64,000 bases of DNA from assembly GCA_963839925.1 (NCBI GenBank), contig CAWIWV010000001.1, forward strand, positions 868,001 through 932,000. The letters are read 5' to 3'. Source of the DNA: Bog-756 sp963839925. GTDB lineage: Bacteria > Actinomycetota > Acidimicrobiia > Acidimicrobiales > RAAP-2. Below the pieces are notes generated by a model. It made no database searches and had not been told where the DNA came from. It worked only from the letters and a program-made list of their open reading frames with translations. The position numbers and the translations under genes were made by a program. This document shows, one piece after another, positions 48,135 to 57,666 of the stretch; the stretch's first letter is position 1, and every line of letters starts with the position of its first letter.

Positions 48135-50852
48135 TCAGGTCGGGTCGAGTCTGACGGTCGCGATTCCTTGGGCTCGGAGGTCGAACCGTTCCTCGAAGGG
48201 AGCGAGGGACATCCCTCGTAGGTCGACCAGCCATCCGGATCGTCCGGCGAACTCGACGACCGTCGGATCCGGACGCGGGTTGTAGACCCGGAGCTCGAGG
48301 TTGCCGGCAACACGTCGGACGCTGGACACCTCGGCACCGCGCACGGTCAGCTCCGATCCGCGGTCGGGTCGCGACCCTCCCCCGAATGACGCGGTCGGGA
48401 TCAGCGGAACGAGGACGTCATCGGCCAGCCGGTAGGGATCGTGCTGCCCGAGCGCGATGGCATAGCTGACCTGGTGTGGTCCGATCATCTGGGGTCCGTC
48501 GAGCGGGTTCATCGGCCCGGCGGTCATCGGACGGGTGGCCATGCCCATCCTCGAAAGCATGCCGGTGGCCCGCAACAGGGTGAGTGCAAGTGCTGTGGCC
48601 TTGGTGGGAGTGGTGGCTTCACCCTCAGCCTCGACCAGGTCGATCAGTTCGTACTCCAGCACGCTCTCGTGAACGACGGTCAATCCTCCGCTCGACACGA
48701 ACCTCCGCGCCGGGAAGGTCGGGGTCCCGATCTCTTCCTTCCCACCTTCCGCGGCCAGACCGCGCTCGACGACGGTGAAGGCGCATTCGGCATGGGAGGT
48801 GCTTGCCGGTTCGGGGAGCGGGAGCCGCACTCGCAGACGATGGTCCCTCGACGGATTGTCGAATGCAGTGGTCACCCGCACGACGGCTTCGTCGGCGCGG
48901 ACCTCGAGGGTCGTCGTGACCGCGACCGTGTGCTCACCCACTCTGGAGCCGGTGGCCCCGTCGACTCGATCCGGCCAGGTGAAGGTCGAGGTGATCGTCG
49001 CGATCGCCCGCATCGGACCGGCTTCGTCGAGGGTGACCGTAACCGAGTTCGGGATGTCCACGACACGGTCGACCCTGGGCGGCGAGTAGTTGTAGGTATC
49101 ACCATGGTCGCCGCTGTCGATCAGCCGACCGAACCCGGGGATACCGTCGATCGAGAAGGTGCCGACCTCGGGGTCGATGGATACGGTCACCAGATCGTTG
49201 GCGAGGACCACTCCTCCCGAGGCTGCCTGCGAGGCGTGCACCGGGTGGGCGAGCGGTGCCGGCGCGAAGCGCGCCCATCCGAAACCGGGCACGGATTCCT
49301 GGCGGGCGAGGATGCGACGGGTGGGCGGTTGGTCCAGGGTGACCCGGACCTCGGTCTCCGGACGGGCGGCCAGCCTCGTGTAGAGCTCGCGTTTGATCTC
49401 TTCCACCGGGACACCCGAACGCGGTTCGGTGCCGATCGCGATGGTGATGTCGAGGCCGGTCTCGTCCTCGTCCAGGGAGACGTCGGTGATGTACGCGTCG
49501 TTATCGATCCGCGCCCCCTGGATGAGCCCGAGCATGCTCCGCACCGTTGCACCGTTGAGGGTGATCGTGCCGGGGAGGCCGGCCCGCTCCGACAGCACCT
49601 GGACGTCGGGGCTCGGATCGCCCGCCGCGACCACGACCGCCTCGACCATCCCGGTCCGCTCCCCGGCGCACGGGTTGACCACCACCGGCCCTGGAGTCGC
49701 CATGGATGCGGACAGAGCGGCCATCGCTTCGTCGGTGAGCCCGTTGGCGATGTCACGAGCCTCGGCGTAGCGGTGGAGCACCGCGTCGACGACCTCGTCG
49801 GCCGAACAGGCGCAGATCGAGTCGTGGGCGGCATTGCGGATCATCTGCTTCCAGGCGACCTGCAGGAACGGCTCAGGCCAACGGTCGGCCGGCAGGAACA
49901 GGGCGGACAGCGGTTCTGCCCTCCGCTCGAGGGCGAGCTCGGCGCGGGCCGCAGCCTGTTTGACGTCGACCCGGTTGGAGGTCACCCCCATCAGCAGGTT
50001 GGCGCGGGCTCCCGAACGGAGTTCGCCGTGCCAGTCGACGAGCTCGGTGTCGTCGGCCAGGTCGAGGTAGGCCTTGAGCGACGAGATGGTGAGCTCGAAC
50101 TCCGACTGGATCTGGTTGGCCTCGGCGACCACCCTCCCCAACCACGGTTGTGGGCGGGTGTGGTCGGTGCCGTTCATCAACAGCAGGGCATCGCTTGGCC
50201 CGAGGAATGCGTCCGCTTCCTCGGCGAGCGAACGTAGCCGACGCACCAGCGCTTTGGCGTCTTCGGGAAGTGCCGCTCCGTTCCCGTATCCCGCGACCAG
50301 GTACTCGGCCCGCACGCTGGACCCGTCCGGCGAGTGCCAACGAAACGCGCTGCGCTCGATCACAGCGGGAACTCCTCGCCAGACCACCGAGTGCTCGAAG
50401 CCGGCAAGCGCAAGGAGCTGGGGCATCTGCGCGATGTGGCCGAACATGTCCGGGAGGTAGCCGACGTCCATCGCCCCTCCGAAGCCGGCAGCTCGGGCGA
50501 TTCCTGCCTGGAGGTTCCGGACGATCGTCTCACCGGAGACGAGAAACTCGTCCATCAGCACGTACCAAGGGCCGAGCGCAAGTCGTCCCGAGGTCGCCAG
50601 CGCCTGCAGTCGGGGTTCGTTCTCGGGCCGGATCTCGAGGTAGTCGTCGATGACCGCGAGCTGCCCGTCGAGCAAGAAGTGACGGTAGGAGGCGTCCCCC
50701 TCCATCTGCTCCAGCAGGGCGTCGACCATCCGCACCAGCCGCAGACGGAAGGTCTGGAAGGGGTCGTACCACTCCCGATCCCAGTGGGTGTGGGGAACCA
50801 CCGCGATCTGCCGGGGCGGTGTGCTCGATTCGGATCCCTCGATCAGTCCCAT
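48135..50852 (-). CDS. glycoside hydrolase family 38 alpha-mannosidase
   Basis: The 905-residue protein starts at the ATG at 50852 (MGLIEGSESSTPPRQIAVVPHTHWDREWYDPF). HTHWD gives two zinc ligands, GYLPDMFGHIAQMPQLL near residue 145 holds the catalytic Asp, and MIRNAAHDSICACSADEV supplies a later zinc histidine. A middle three-helix domain and a long C-terminal beta-sandwich follow, ending LAPFEERFDLRAQGIATVRL. It has no signal peptide, so it acts inside the cell on mannose-containing oligosaccharides. It is divergent from an acyl-CoA ligase. Confidence 0.92.
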   Translation of the reverse strand: MGLIEGSESSTPPRQIAVVPHTHWDREWYDPFQTFRLRLVRMVDALLEQMEGDASYRHFLLDGQLAVIDDYLEIRPENEPRLQALATSGRLALGPWYVLMDEFLVSGETIVRNLQAGIARAAGFGGAMDVGYLPDMFGHIAQMPQLLALAGFEHSVVWRGVPAVIERSAFRWHSPDGSSVRAEYLVAGYGNGAALPEDAKALVRRLRSLAEEADAFLGPSDALLLMNGTDHTRPQPWLGRVVAEANQIQSEFELTISSLKAYLDLADDTELVDWHGELRSGARANLLMGVTSNRVDVKQAAARAELALERRAEPLSALFLPADRWPEPFLQVAWKQMIRNAAHDSICACSADEVVDAVLHRYAEARDIANGLTDEAMAALSASMATPGPVVVNPCAGERTGMVEAVVVAAGDPSPDVQVLSERAGLPGTITLNGATVRSMLGLIQGARIDNDAYITDVSLDEDETGLDITIAIGTEPRSGVPVEEIKRELYTRLAARPETEVRVTLDQPPTRRILARQESVPGFGWARFAPAPLAHPVHASQAASGGVVLANDLVTVSIDPEVGTFSIDGIPGFGRLIDSGDHGDTYNYSPPRVDRVVDIPNSVTVTLDEAGPMRAIATITSTFTWPDRVDGATGSRVGEHTVAVTTTLEVRADEAVVRVTTAFDNPSRDHRLRVRLPLPEPASTSHAECAFTVVERGLAAEGGKEEIGTPTFPARRFVSSGGLTVVHESVLEYELIDLVEAEGEATTPTKATALALTLLRATGMLSRMGMATRPMTAGPMNPLDGPQMIGPHQVSYAIALGQHDPYRLADDVLVPLIPTASFGGGSRPDRGSELTVRGAEVSSVRRVAGNLELRVYNPRPDPTVVEFAGRSGWLVDLRGMSLAPFEERFDLRAQGIATVRLDPT

Positions 50853-50943
50853 GTCATCATTCTTTCGCAAGATCACGCGGGGATTCGGAGAGTCGGAGGT
50901 CACCTTGCGTCACTGGCGTGATCATCTCGCCACAGGCGATGAG

Positions 50944-52437
50944 ATGACACCGGAACACTTGGTCGGTTCGGGAACACTTTTGCGAGCCTGGTCGGAGCAG
51001 TGGGCGACAGTCCCGAACGCACCGGTCTGGCTGGAGCGCGGGACCTCGGCGCCTCGCCGGGGTTGGTGGACAGCAGGGGAGTTCGAGGAGGCGACCAGGC
51101 ATGTCGCGGTCAGACTGAGCCGGGCCGGCTTCAAACCAGGGGATCGGGCGCTGTGGTCCACCTCCTCCTCGGTGGCGGCGCTGTGCGCGCACGTCGGGGT
51201 GTTGAGGGCGGGAATGGTGGTGGTCCCGTTCAATCCGTCGTCCTCGGAGCGGGAGCTCGCCCACGTGGTGGGTGACGTGCGTCCCGTCGTCGCCATCGTC
51301 GAGCGCGCCGAACAGGAGCAGTGGGTTCGAGACGCCTCGCCGCACACCGCGGTGACCGGCACCGGGGTCGACCTGCCCGAGGTCGAGGTCGCCCGCGCCG
51401 ACCCCGGTTCCATCGATGCCGCTGAGCCGGACGATCCGGCGCTCATCTGTTACACGTCGGGAACCACCGGTGCGCCCAAAGGGGCGGTGCTCACCCATCG
51501 GAATCTGTTGGCCGGGGCGGAGTCGGTCAGGATCGCCTGGCGCTGGAGCCCGGACGATCGGCTGGTCCACTGCCTGCCGGTCTTCCACGTGCACGGGCTG
51601 TGCGTCGGCGTCTACGGCACGCTGCTGAGCGGTGGGTCGGCCGTGCTCTTGCCCGGGTTCGATCCCGGTTCGGTCGCCGATTCGGTGGGGGATTTCGGCG
51701 CAACCCTGTTCTTCGGGGTTCCCACCATGTACCACCGCCTTCTGGCCGCCGGTCGGATTGCCGCGCTCTCGCCGCTCCGCCTCTGTGTCTCGGGATCCGC
51801 CGCGCTTTCGGCCGACCTCAACGCCGAGGTCAGCGCCTTCCTCGGATCGCCGGTCCTCGAGCGCTACGGCCTGACCGAGACCCTGTTGGACACCTCCAAT
51901 CCCTACGAGGGTGAGCGCCGGCCGGGCACCGTGGGCTTCCCCCTGCCGGGCGTCGAGGTTCGGTTGGCGGGCGACCAGGGTGAGGTACTCGTCCGCGGGC
52001 CCAACGTCTTTGCGGGGTACTGGGAGCGGCCCGCCGCCGACGCGGATGCGTTCACCGCCGACGATGCGGGACCGGGATGGTTCCGAACCGGCGACCTCGG
52101 CATCGACGAGGGGGGTTACCTGGCAATTTGTGGACGATCGAAGGAGTTGATCATCTCGGGGGGGATGAACGTGTACCCGGCGGAAGTGGAGGACGTCCTG
52201 GTCACCCACCCCGGGGTGGCCGAGGTCGCAGTGACCGGAACTCTCTCCGACGAGTGGGGCGAGGTCGTCACTGCATGGGTAGTTGCCGACGGCCGACCAC
52301 CGTCGTTACAGGAGCTGGTGGAGTTCAGCGCCCCCGTGCTCGCGTCGTACAAACGGCCGAGGATGCTCCATGTGGTCGCCGAGCTGCCTCGGAACGCGCT
52401 CGGCAAGGTGGTGAGGAGCCGGCTGAGCGCGTGGTGA
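50944..52437 (+). CDS. acyl-CoA ligase, malonyl-CoA synthetase (MatB)/FadD36-like
   Basis: The 497-residue protein starts at the ATG at 50944 (MTPEHLVGSGTLLRAWSEQW). It has ICYTSGTTGAPKGAVLTHRNLLAG, the MatB-type LPVFHVHGLCVGVYGTLLSGGSAVLLPGFDP, ERYGLTETLLDTSNPYEGERRPGTVGFPLPGVEV and the end ISGGMNVYPAEVEDVL with a C-terminal LPRNALGKVVRSRL lysine. The TSNPYEGxRxxGTVGFPLPGV phrase favours malonyl- or methylmalonyl-CoA ligases over long-chain ones. rnhB follows after 17 bases. Confidence 0.82.
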   Translation: MTPEHLVGSGTLLRAWSEQWATVPNAPVWLERGTSAPRRGWWTAGEFEEATRHVAVRLSRAGFKPGDRALWSTSSSVAALCAHVGVLRAGMVVVPFNPSSSERELAHVVGDVRPVVAIVERAEQEQWVRDASPHTAVTGTGVDLPEVEVARADPGSIDAAEPDDPALICYTSGTTGAPKGAVLTHRNLLAGAESVRIAWRWSPDDRLVHCLPVFHVHGLCVGVYGTLLSGGSAVLLPGFDPGSVADSVGDFGATLFFGVPTMYHRLLAAGRIAALSPLRLCVSGSAALSADLNAEVSAFLGSPVLERYGLTETLLDTSNPYEGERRPGTVGFPLPGVEVRLAGDQGEVLVRGPNVFAGYWERPAADADAFTADDAGPGWFRTGDLGIDEGGYLAICGRSKELIISGGMNVYPAEVEDVLVTHPGVAEVAVTGTLSDEWGEVVTAWVVADGRPPSLQELVEFSAPVLASYKRPRMLHVVAELPRNALGKVVRSRLSAW

Positions 52438-52454
52438 GGCGGTAGGTTCCAGAG

Positions 52455-53168
52455 GTGCTCCAGAAGCAGCGACCACCGACCCGTCGGCTGGAGCGATCGC
52501 TCGCCGCCGAAGGGTTCGAATGGGTCGGTGGCCTCGACGAGGTGGGCCGTGGTGCGTGGGCCGGGCCGGTGTCGGTGGGAGTGGTCGTTCTTCCCGACGG
52601 GAAGCCCGCACCCCGCGGGATCCGCGACTCGAAACTGCTGACCGAGGAGCGGCGCGAAGAACTGTTCCCGAAGATCACCCAGTGGTGCGCGGCCTGGGCG
52701 GTGGGACACGCAAGCCCGGTCGAGTGTGATCAGCTGGGGATGACCGCGGCTCTGCGCCTGGCGGCTCGCCGTGCCCTGGGTGGCCTGGCTCCGATGCCCC
52801 AGGTTGTGGCCATGGACGGATCCTTCGACTACGTGAGCGACCCGCCGGATGACCCCGGTGAAGCGGGCGGCCCGCCCGATACAGGACCAACCGTCTTCGA
52901 CGACCAGGCCCCGGTGCTCGCGCTGCCGAAGGTGCACACCGTGGTGAAAGGGGACCGCACCTGCGTATCGATCGCCGCCGCCTCGATCGTCGCCAAGGTG
53001 ACCCGGGACCGGTTGATGCGGTCGATGTCGGAGAGCTTCCCGGCCTTCGACTTCGACCGGAACAAGGGATACCCCTCGCCGGCCCACCGAACCGCCTTGG
53101 CAGGGTTCGGGCTCACCTCACTGCACCGCCGCTCATGGTCCTACGTCGACGAGCTGGCCTTCCGCTAG
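52455..53168 (+). CDS. rnhB: ribonuclease HII
   Basis: The 237-residue protein starts at a GTG just after the ligase gene. GLDEVGRGAWAGPV provides the first Asp-Glu pair, RDSKLLTEERREELFP is the conserved RNase HII loop, VAMDGSFDY the third Asp, and KGDRTCVSIAAASIVAKVTRDRLM with NKGYPSPAHRTAL the remainder. It cleaves the RNA strand at ribonucleotides in DNA. An insertion (DPPDDPGEAGGPPDTGPT) lengthens it compared with the usual about 200 residues. Confidence 0.93.
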   Translation: MLQKQRPPTRRLERSLAAEGFEWVGGLDEVGRGAWAGPVSVGVVVLPDGKPAPRGIRDSKLLTEERREELFPKITQWCAAWAVGHASPVECDQLGMTAALRLAARRALGGLAPMPQVVAMDGSFDYVSDPPDDPGEAGGPPDTGPTVFDDQAPVLALPKVHTVVKGDRTCVSIAAASIVAKVTRDRLMRSMSESFPAFDFDRNKGYPSPAHRTALAGFGLTSLHRRSWSYVDELAFR

Positions 53169-53175
53169 CGCCGGG

Positions 53176-54402
53176 TCAGGCGGGTGCCGGATCCTTCGGA
53201 AGGCCGAGCACCCGCTCGCCGATGATGTTGCGAAGTACCTCGTCGGTCCCACCGGCGATGCGCATGCCGGGCACACCGAGGAGGAACTCCGACCAGGCAT
53301 AGGAGCCCCACGCTCCCGTGTCGGCGGTCAGCAGGGGACCGAGCAGCGACGAGACCAGATTGCAGGTGCGGGTCATGTTGGCGGTCAGCTGCAGCTTGGA
53401 GAGCGACATCTCCGGCCCCGGGAGCTGGCCGACCGCGATGCGGGCCATCGCCCGCAGATTCGTGTAGCGAGCCAGCCGCTCGTTGATCACGATGGCCGCC
53501 AACTGTTGACGAACCAGCGGATCGTCCGCCCGCCCTGCCGCCTTGGCCATCGCGATGAGGCGGTTGCTGGCGGGAAGCCCGACGCCTCCACCGCCACCTC
53601 CGATCGCGGCTCGCTCGTTCATCAACGTGGTCAGGGCGACCGTCCAGCCCCCGTTGACATCACCCAACCGGTGGGAATCGGGGATCCGCACGTCGTTGAA
53701 GAAGACCTCGTTGAACGATGCGCCACCGGTCATCTGGCGGAGCGGTCGGACCTCGACCCCGGGGGCGTGCATGTCCACGACGAACCCGGTTAGTCCACGA
53801 TGCTTGGGTGCGGACGGATCGGTCCGGCAGATGATCTCGCCGATGTCCGACAGGTGCGCACCCGACGTCCAGACCTTCTGCCCGTTGACGATCCACTCGT
53901 CGCCGTCTCGGACCGCACTGGTCTGCAGCGACGCGAGGTCCGACCCCGACGAAGGTTCGCTGAAGAGCTGGCAGCCCACGATGTCTCCCCGGTACATCGG
54001 GCGCAGGTACGCCTCTTTCACCTCGTCCGTGGCGTGGGCGAGGATGGTCGGTGCGACCATGCCGAGCCCGATCCCGTAGACAGCCATCGAGGGTGCCCGA
54101 TAGTCGGCAGCCATCGACTGATAGATCCGCTGGTACTCGCGGCCGAGCCCCCGGCCGCCGTACGCGGGTGGTCCGGTGATCCATCCGAATCCGGCGTCGA
54201 ACACGGTCTGGGCCCAGGTGCGCGCCGCCGCGAGATCGGCTGCGTCCTGTTCGGGCGTGCGCTCGGGGAACAGGCCGACGCTGTCGGAGCCCTGACCCCA
54301 CACGAACGTCTCCTGCGGGCGACGTTGGGTGTGACCGTCGAGGAAGGCCCGCGCCTCGACCTCGAACTGCTCCTCGGTGATCACCTCGGACTGGTCGTCC
54401 AT
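53176..54402 (-). CDS. acyl-CoA dehydrogenase (FadE)
   Basis: The 408-residue protein starts at the ATG at 54402 with AGGGAG 8 bases upstream. LFSEPSSGSDLASLQTSAVRDGDEWIVNGQKVWTSGAHLSDIGEIICRTDP is the FAD/substrate domain, RTCNLVSSLLGPLL and LGVPGMRIAGGTDEVLRNIIGERVLGLPKDP the C-terminal domain. It resembles the actinobacterial FadE enzymes with a long helical N-terminus. Its substrate is unknown. It is coupled to the alpha/beta hydrolase upstream (2-base gap) and converges with rnhB. Confidence 0.88.
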   Translation of the reverse strand: MDDQSEVITEEQFEVEARAFLDGHTQRRPQETFVWGQGSDSVGLFPERTPEQDAADLAAARTWAQTVFDAGFGWITGPPAYGGRGLGREYQRIYQSMAADYRAPSMAVYGIGLGMVAPTILAHATDEVKEAYLRPMYRGDIVGCQLFSEPSSGSDLASLQTSAVRDGDEWIVNGQKVWTSGAHLSDIGEIICRTDPSAPKHRGLTGFVVDMHAPGVEVRPLRQMTGGASFNEVFFNDVRIPDSHRLGDVNGGWTVALTTLMNERAAIGGGGGGVGLPASNRLIAMAKAAGRADDPLVRQQLAAIVINERLARYTNLRAMARIAVGQLPGPEMSLSKLQLTANMTRTCNLVSSLLGPLLTADTGAWGSYAWSEFLLGVPGMRIAGGTDEVLRNIIGERVLGLPKDPAPA

Positions 54403-54404
54403 GC

Positions 54405-55244
54405 TCAGGCTCCCTTCTGGTTCCGATCGAGGCCGATGCCGGGCTCTCCAACTCGTGCCACCGTACGCCTCACCATGGCAGCGAACGCGTCCGGATGGCT
54501 CAGATGCGCTCCGTGGCCGGCCCCGGGGATCTCGAAGAGCTCCGCACCGGGCACGTGTTCGACCAGCCACGCCACCGAATCTCGATGGCGTGGAGCCGAG
54601 TTCTCGCCCCGTCCGCACACCAGGGGCACCGCGAGCCGGGTCACGTCGAAGGGAGCCGCATCGATGCGGATCGCGTCGAGCTCCGCCGAGAGCGCCGCGC
54701 CGTCAGCCCGACGCGCCGCCTTCTCGCGCTCGGGCAGCCGTTCCCATGCGGCGTCGCCGACCATTCGACGGAAGAACCGCTCGGCGGCTCGGGCGGAGAG
54801 CTCGTCGGGATCGGTTGGTCGCGAGTCGGGATCCCCAGTCGCTGGATCCGGAGGGCGGGCGGGCCAGAAGTCCAACCAGGGCATCGGCGGTTCATAGACG
54901 GCCAGCGCGCGAATGGATCCTTGTGGGCCGTCACGGAGGGCGGCGCCGAGCGCGACCGCGCCGCCGTAACTGTGTCCGATCACGACGGCCGCACGATCGT
55001 CGACGACCTCGAGCAGATCGTCGATGTGCCCGTCGAGGGTGGTGTTGATCGGAAGCGCGTCTCGTGACCGGTGGTAGCCACGACGGTCGTAGGCGACGGT
55101 GTGGAGGTCGTCGAGGCGGCGGATCACCCGGCCGAAGCTGGCCGAGCGGTCGAGCGATCCGTGCACGAGTACGACGAGTGGTCCCTGCGTGGAGTCGGGG
55201 TCCGGGCGGTGCTCGGTGACGGCAAGCTCGGTCGTGGAGGACAT
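54405..55244 (-). CDS. alpha/beta-hydrolase
   Basis: The 279-residue protein has LVVLVHGSLDRSASFGRVIRRL (oxyanion loop), the nucleophile elbow VVIGHSYGGAVALGAAL, an acid candidate in LVCGRGENS and the catalytic His in IPGAGHGAHLSHPDAFAAMV. It is a general esterase/lipase-like hydrolase; no narrower function can be given. It is the first gene of a two-gene unit with the acyl-CoA dehydrogenase, divergent from the second HU gene. Confidence 0.85.
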   Translation of the reverse strand: MSSTTELAVTEHRPDPDSTQGPLVVLVHGSLDRSASFGRVIRRLDDLHTVAYDRRGYHRSRDALPINTTLDGHIDDLLEVVDDRAAVVIGHSYGGAVALGAALRDGPQGSIRALAVYEPPMPWLDFWPARPPDPATGDPDSRPTDPDELSARAAERFFRRMVGDAAWERLPEREKAARRADGAALSAELDAIRIDAAPFDVTRLAVPLVCGRGENSAPRHRDSVAWLVEHVPGAELFEIPGAGHGAHLSHPDAFAAMVRRTVARVGEPGIGLDRNQKGA

Positions 55245-55386
55245 GTCCGACTCAGAATGTCAGCTGCCCCGGGTTCGACGCCACCCGCGTGGAAGCCCGG
55301 AGGTGAGGGTGGATTCGCCGAGGGATGCACCCGCGACCCCCTCATATCGTGCAAAGTTGTGGCTTCCCGACACTGAAGGAGAGAGA

Positions 55387-55701
55387 GTGCCCCTTACCAA
55401 AACCGATCTCATCGCCGCTGTCGCAGGCCATACGGGCTCCAGCGCCAAGGAGGTTTCCACCGTTCTGGCCGGCCTGGAAGATGTGGTCGTCGCCAACGTG
55501 GCCAAGGGAGAGAAGGTGGTCATCACCGGCTTCTTGACCTTCGACCGCTCCCAGCGCGCCGCCCGCAAGGGACGGAACCCCCAGACCGGCGAGACGATCA
55601 ACATCAAGGCATCGAAGAACCCGAAGGTCTCCGCCGGTGCATCGTTCAAGAAGGTCGTGAACGGAGAGGCTCCGGCACCGAAGATCACCAAGGCCAAGTA
55701 G
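55387..55701 (+). CDS. HU-family DNA-binding protein, short form
   Basis: The 104-residue protein starts at a GTG with AGGAG 5 bases upstream (VPLTKTDLIAAVAGHTG). The HU body is complete: KVVITGFLTFDRSQRAARKGRNPQTGETINIKASKNPKVSAGASFKKVVNG. The usual GFGTF reads GFLTF. It lacks the long basic tail of the HU at 45.7 kb, ending EAPAPKITKAK. It would bind DNA as a dimer; the two HUs probably differ in compaction or expression. Confidence 0.93.
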   Translation: MPLTKTDLIAAVAGHTGSSAKEVSTVLAGLEDVVVANVAKGEKVVITGFLTFDRSQRAARKGRNPQTGETINIKASKNPKVSAGASFKKVVNGEAPAPKITKAK

Positions 55702-55702
55702 T

Positions 55703-55739
55703 TCCGACAGGAGTCGGACGATGTAGTCCCGACGGGACT
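55703..55739. terminator. double hairpin between the short HU gene and queE
   Basis: TCCGAC/GTCGGA (55703-55718, 4-base loop) and AGTCCC/GGGACT (55725-55739, 3-base loop) follow each other in the 47-base convergent gap. Confidence 0.6.
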
Positions 55740-55748
55740 CGGACGATT

Positions 55749-56549
55749 TCAGAGCTGACCGATCGCCTTGTGGGTCTGGGGAATCACCCGGACCCGCGGG
55801 TGCCGGTGCAGGGCCCGCTCCTGTAGGTCGAGCATCTGGTCCGGGCTGGGGGAGCCTCCGACCGTGCCGAAGGGTGTGACCGGCTGAAGGAAGATCTCGA
55901 CCTCGTGGCCGGTGTCCCTGGCTGCCTCGGCGACCATCGACACCGCGGCATCGAACTGATCGGGATCGGTTGCATCGCCGACCACGATCTTGGCCCAGGT
56001 GGTCGCACCCGCGGCGAGCGCGGTCCGCAGGAACACTCGTTGGGTGTCCGGCGCGACCCGCTCGCCGTCCACGCTCGGGAGCTTCAGGTCCATACTCACG
56101 TAGGTGGTCCACGGCAGGATCCGTTCCAGTGCGGTGACCATCGTGCCGTTGGTCTCGAGCATTACTGCTCGTCCGGATTCGGCAAGTCCTTTGGCGAGCT
56201 CGGTCACCCTGCGCGACTGCATCAGCGGCTCGCCTCCGGTCAGGCTGATCGAGTGGTGCGGTACCGCCCGGCAGAGCTGGTCGGCGGCTTCGACCAACGA
56301 GCGGATGGGCAGCGGACTGGTGATCAGTTGCCAGTCGCGCCGCCCCGGTGTGGCTTCGATGCGACAGTCTCCTGGTCGAAGCTCGAGTGCTTCGGGCTGG
56401 TCGCAGTACGCACACCGGATGTTGCATCCGGTCAGCCTGATGAAGACCTGGCGCTCTCCGACCAGGGCGGCCTCACCTTGGATCGCGGAGAAGACCTCGG
56501 TGGCCAGGATGTCGGTCGGCGCCGCCCGCGGAGCGGATCGGGCGTTCAC
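55749..56549 (-). CDS. queE: 7-carboxy-7-deazaguanine synthase QueE
   Basis: The 266-residue radical SAM protein starts at the GTG overlapping the queC stop. ATEVFSAIQGEAALVGERQVFIRLTGCNIRCAYCDQPEAL carries the Cx3CxxC iron-sulfur motif, and HSISLTGGEPLMQ the SAM-binding GGE. WTTYVSMDLKLPS and QPVTPFGTVGGSPSP fit QueE. It converts 6-carboxytetrahydropterin to 7-carboxy-7-deazaguanine in preQ0 synthesis. Confidence 0.92.
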   Translation of the reverse strand: MNARSAPRAAPTDILATEVFSAIQGEAALVGERQVFIRLTGCNIRCAYCDQPEALELRPGDCRIEATPGRRDWQLITSPLPIRSLVEAADQLCRAVPHHSISLTGGEPLMQSRRVTELAKGLAESGRAVMLETNGTMVTALERILPWTTYVSMDLKLPSVDGERVAPDTQRVFLRTALAAGATTWAKIVVGDATDPDQFDAAVSMVAEAARDTGHEVEIFLQPVTPFGTVGGSPSPDQMLDLQERALHRHPRVRVIPQTHKAIGQL

Positions 56550-57208
56550 CCGAGCGCCGGGTCGTCGACGCCCGCTTCGGCGAAACCTCTGGCCCGCAGG
56601 ACGCATGCGTCACAGGTGCCGCAGGGCTTGTCTCCACCCCGGTAGCACGACCAGGTCAGTCCGAGCGGCGCGCCGAGCGAGAGCCCCTGGCGGACGATGT
56701 CGGCCTTGGTGGAGTCGATCAGGGGAGTCCGTATCGCGATCGGGTCGCCCTCGACGCCACGCTTCTGGCCTGTCGCTGCCACCGCTCGGAACGCCTCGAT
56801 GAACTCGGGGCGGCAGTCGGGGTAGCCGGAGTAGTCGATGGCGTTGACCCCGATCCAGACCGCGTCGAGGTCGCGGGCCTCGGCGACACCGAGGGCGACC
56901 GAGAGGAAGATGCTGTTTCGGGCAGGCACGTAGGTGACCGGAATGCCGTCACCGCCGTCCCCGGTGGGGACGTCGATGGAAGGGTCGGTGAGTGCGGAAC
57001 CACCCCAGGCGCGCGTGTCGAGCACGACCACCAGGTGTTCCGACCGATAGTGCCCGGCAACGCCTGCCGACCGGTCCAACTCGGTGCGGTGGCGCTGCCC
57101 GTAGTCGAAGGTGAGGGCGAGAGGAGGCGATCCCGCCTCCGCGGTGGCAAGGGCCATGCAGACCGTCGAGTCGAGCCCACCGGACAGGACGACCAGGTGA
57201 CCGCTCAT
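56546..57208 (-). CDS. queC: 7-cyano-7-deazaguanine synthase QueC
   Basis: The 220-residue protein has the PP-loop LSGGLDSTVCMALA, ALTFDYGQRHRTEL, YVPARNSIFLSVALGVAEARDLDAVWIGVNAIDYSGYPDCRPEFIEAF and a zinc site at the end (CYRGGDKPCGTCDAC). It makes preQ0 from the QueE product with ATP and ammonia. It lies between queD and queE in a single compact operon. Confidence 0.95.
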   Translation of the reverse strand: MSGHLVVLSGGLDSTVCMALATAEAGSPPLALTFDYGQRHRTELDRSAGVAGHYRSEHLVVVLDTRAWGGSALTDPSIDVPTGDGGDGIPVTYVPARNSIFLSVALGVAEARDLDAVWIGVNAIDYSGYPDCRPEFIEAFRAVAATGQKRGVEGDPIAIRTPLIDSTKADIVRQGLSLGAPLGLTWSCYRGGDKPCGTCDACVLRARGFAEAGVDDPALG

Positions 57209-57220
57209 CTGCCCATCTGC

Positions 57221-57589
57221 TCAGGAGCCGCTCGGGAGGGCCAGCTCCACCGAGGAGGTCTCCGTCTCCCAGAGACGCAGGCTCGCGAGCTGCACCCCGG
57301 CATCACTGAGAATCGCCCACGCACGATGGGCGAGGAGCTCGGCGGTGGGGTTGTCGAGGACTTCGTTGAGGTCGTGGTGGTCCCATGCTGCGATCACCGT
57401 GCGATCCACGATCTCGCGGAACTCGTCGAAGTCGATGACCACGCCGTTGCCATCGAGCGGTCCCGCGACCGTTACGTCGAGTCGATAGGAGTGACCATGT
57501 AGGTTCCGGCACTTGCCGGTGTGCCACGGCAGCCGATGCGCAGCCTCGAACGTGAACGTGCATGTCACACTCGTCAGCGGCTCGGTCAC
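57221..57589 (-). CDS. queD: 6-carboxy-5,6,7,8-tetrahydropterin synthase QueD
   Basis: The 122-residue protein has FTFEAAHRLPWHTGKCRNLHGHSYRLDVTVAGPLDGNGVVIDFDEFREIV, with zinc ligands His and the CRNLHGH loop, and WDHHDLNEVL. It converts dihydroneopterin triphosphate to 6-carboxytetrahydropterin, the first dedicated step to deazaguanine. It is the first gene of queD-queC-queE. Confidence 0.95.
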   Translation of the reverse strand: MTEPLTSVTCTFTFEAAHRLPWHTGKCRNLHGHSYRLDVTVAGPLDGNGVVIDFDEFREIVDRTVIAAWDHHDLNEVLDNPTAELLAHRAWAILSDAGVQLASLRLWETETSSVELALPSGS

Positions 57590-57666
57590 CCTCGTGACGC
57601 TAACCGAGCAGAACAGGTGTCCGGTTCGCGGTGTCGGCGCCGGGCGGACCGGTAGGCTCGCTCACG

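Noticed and set aside
48441..50237. 598-codon plus-strand frame opposite the mannosidase
   Set aside because: It is antisense to a well-conserved GH38 gene, with low-complexity translation.
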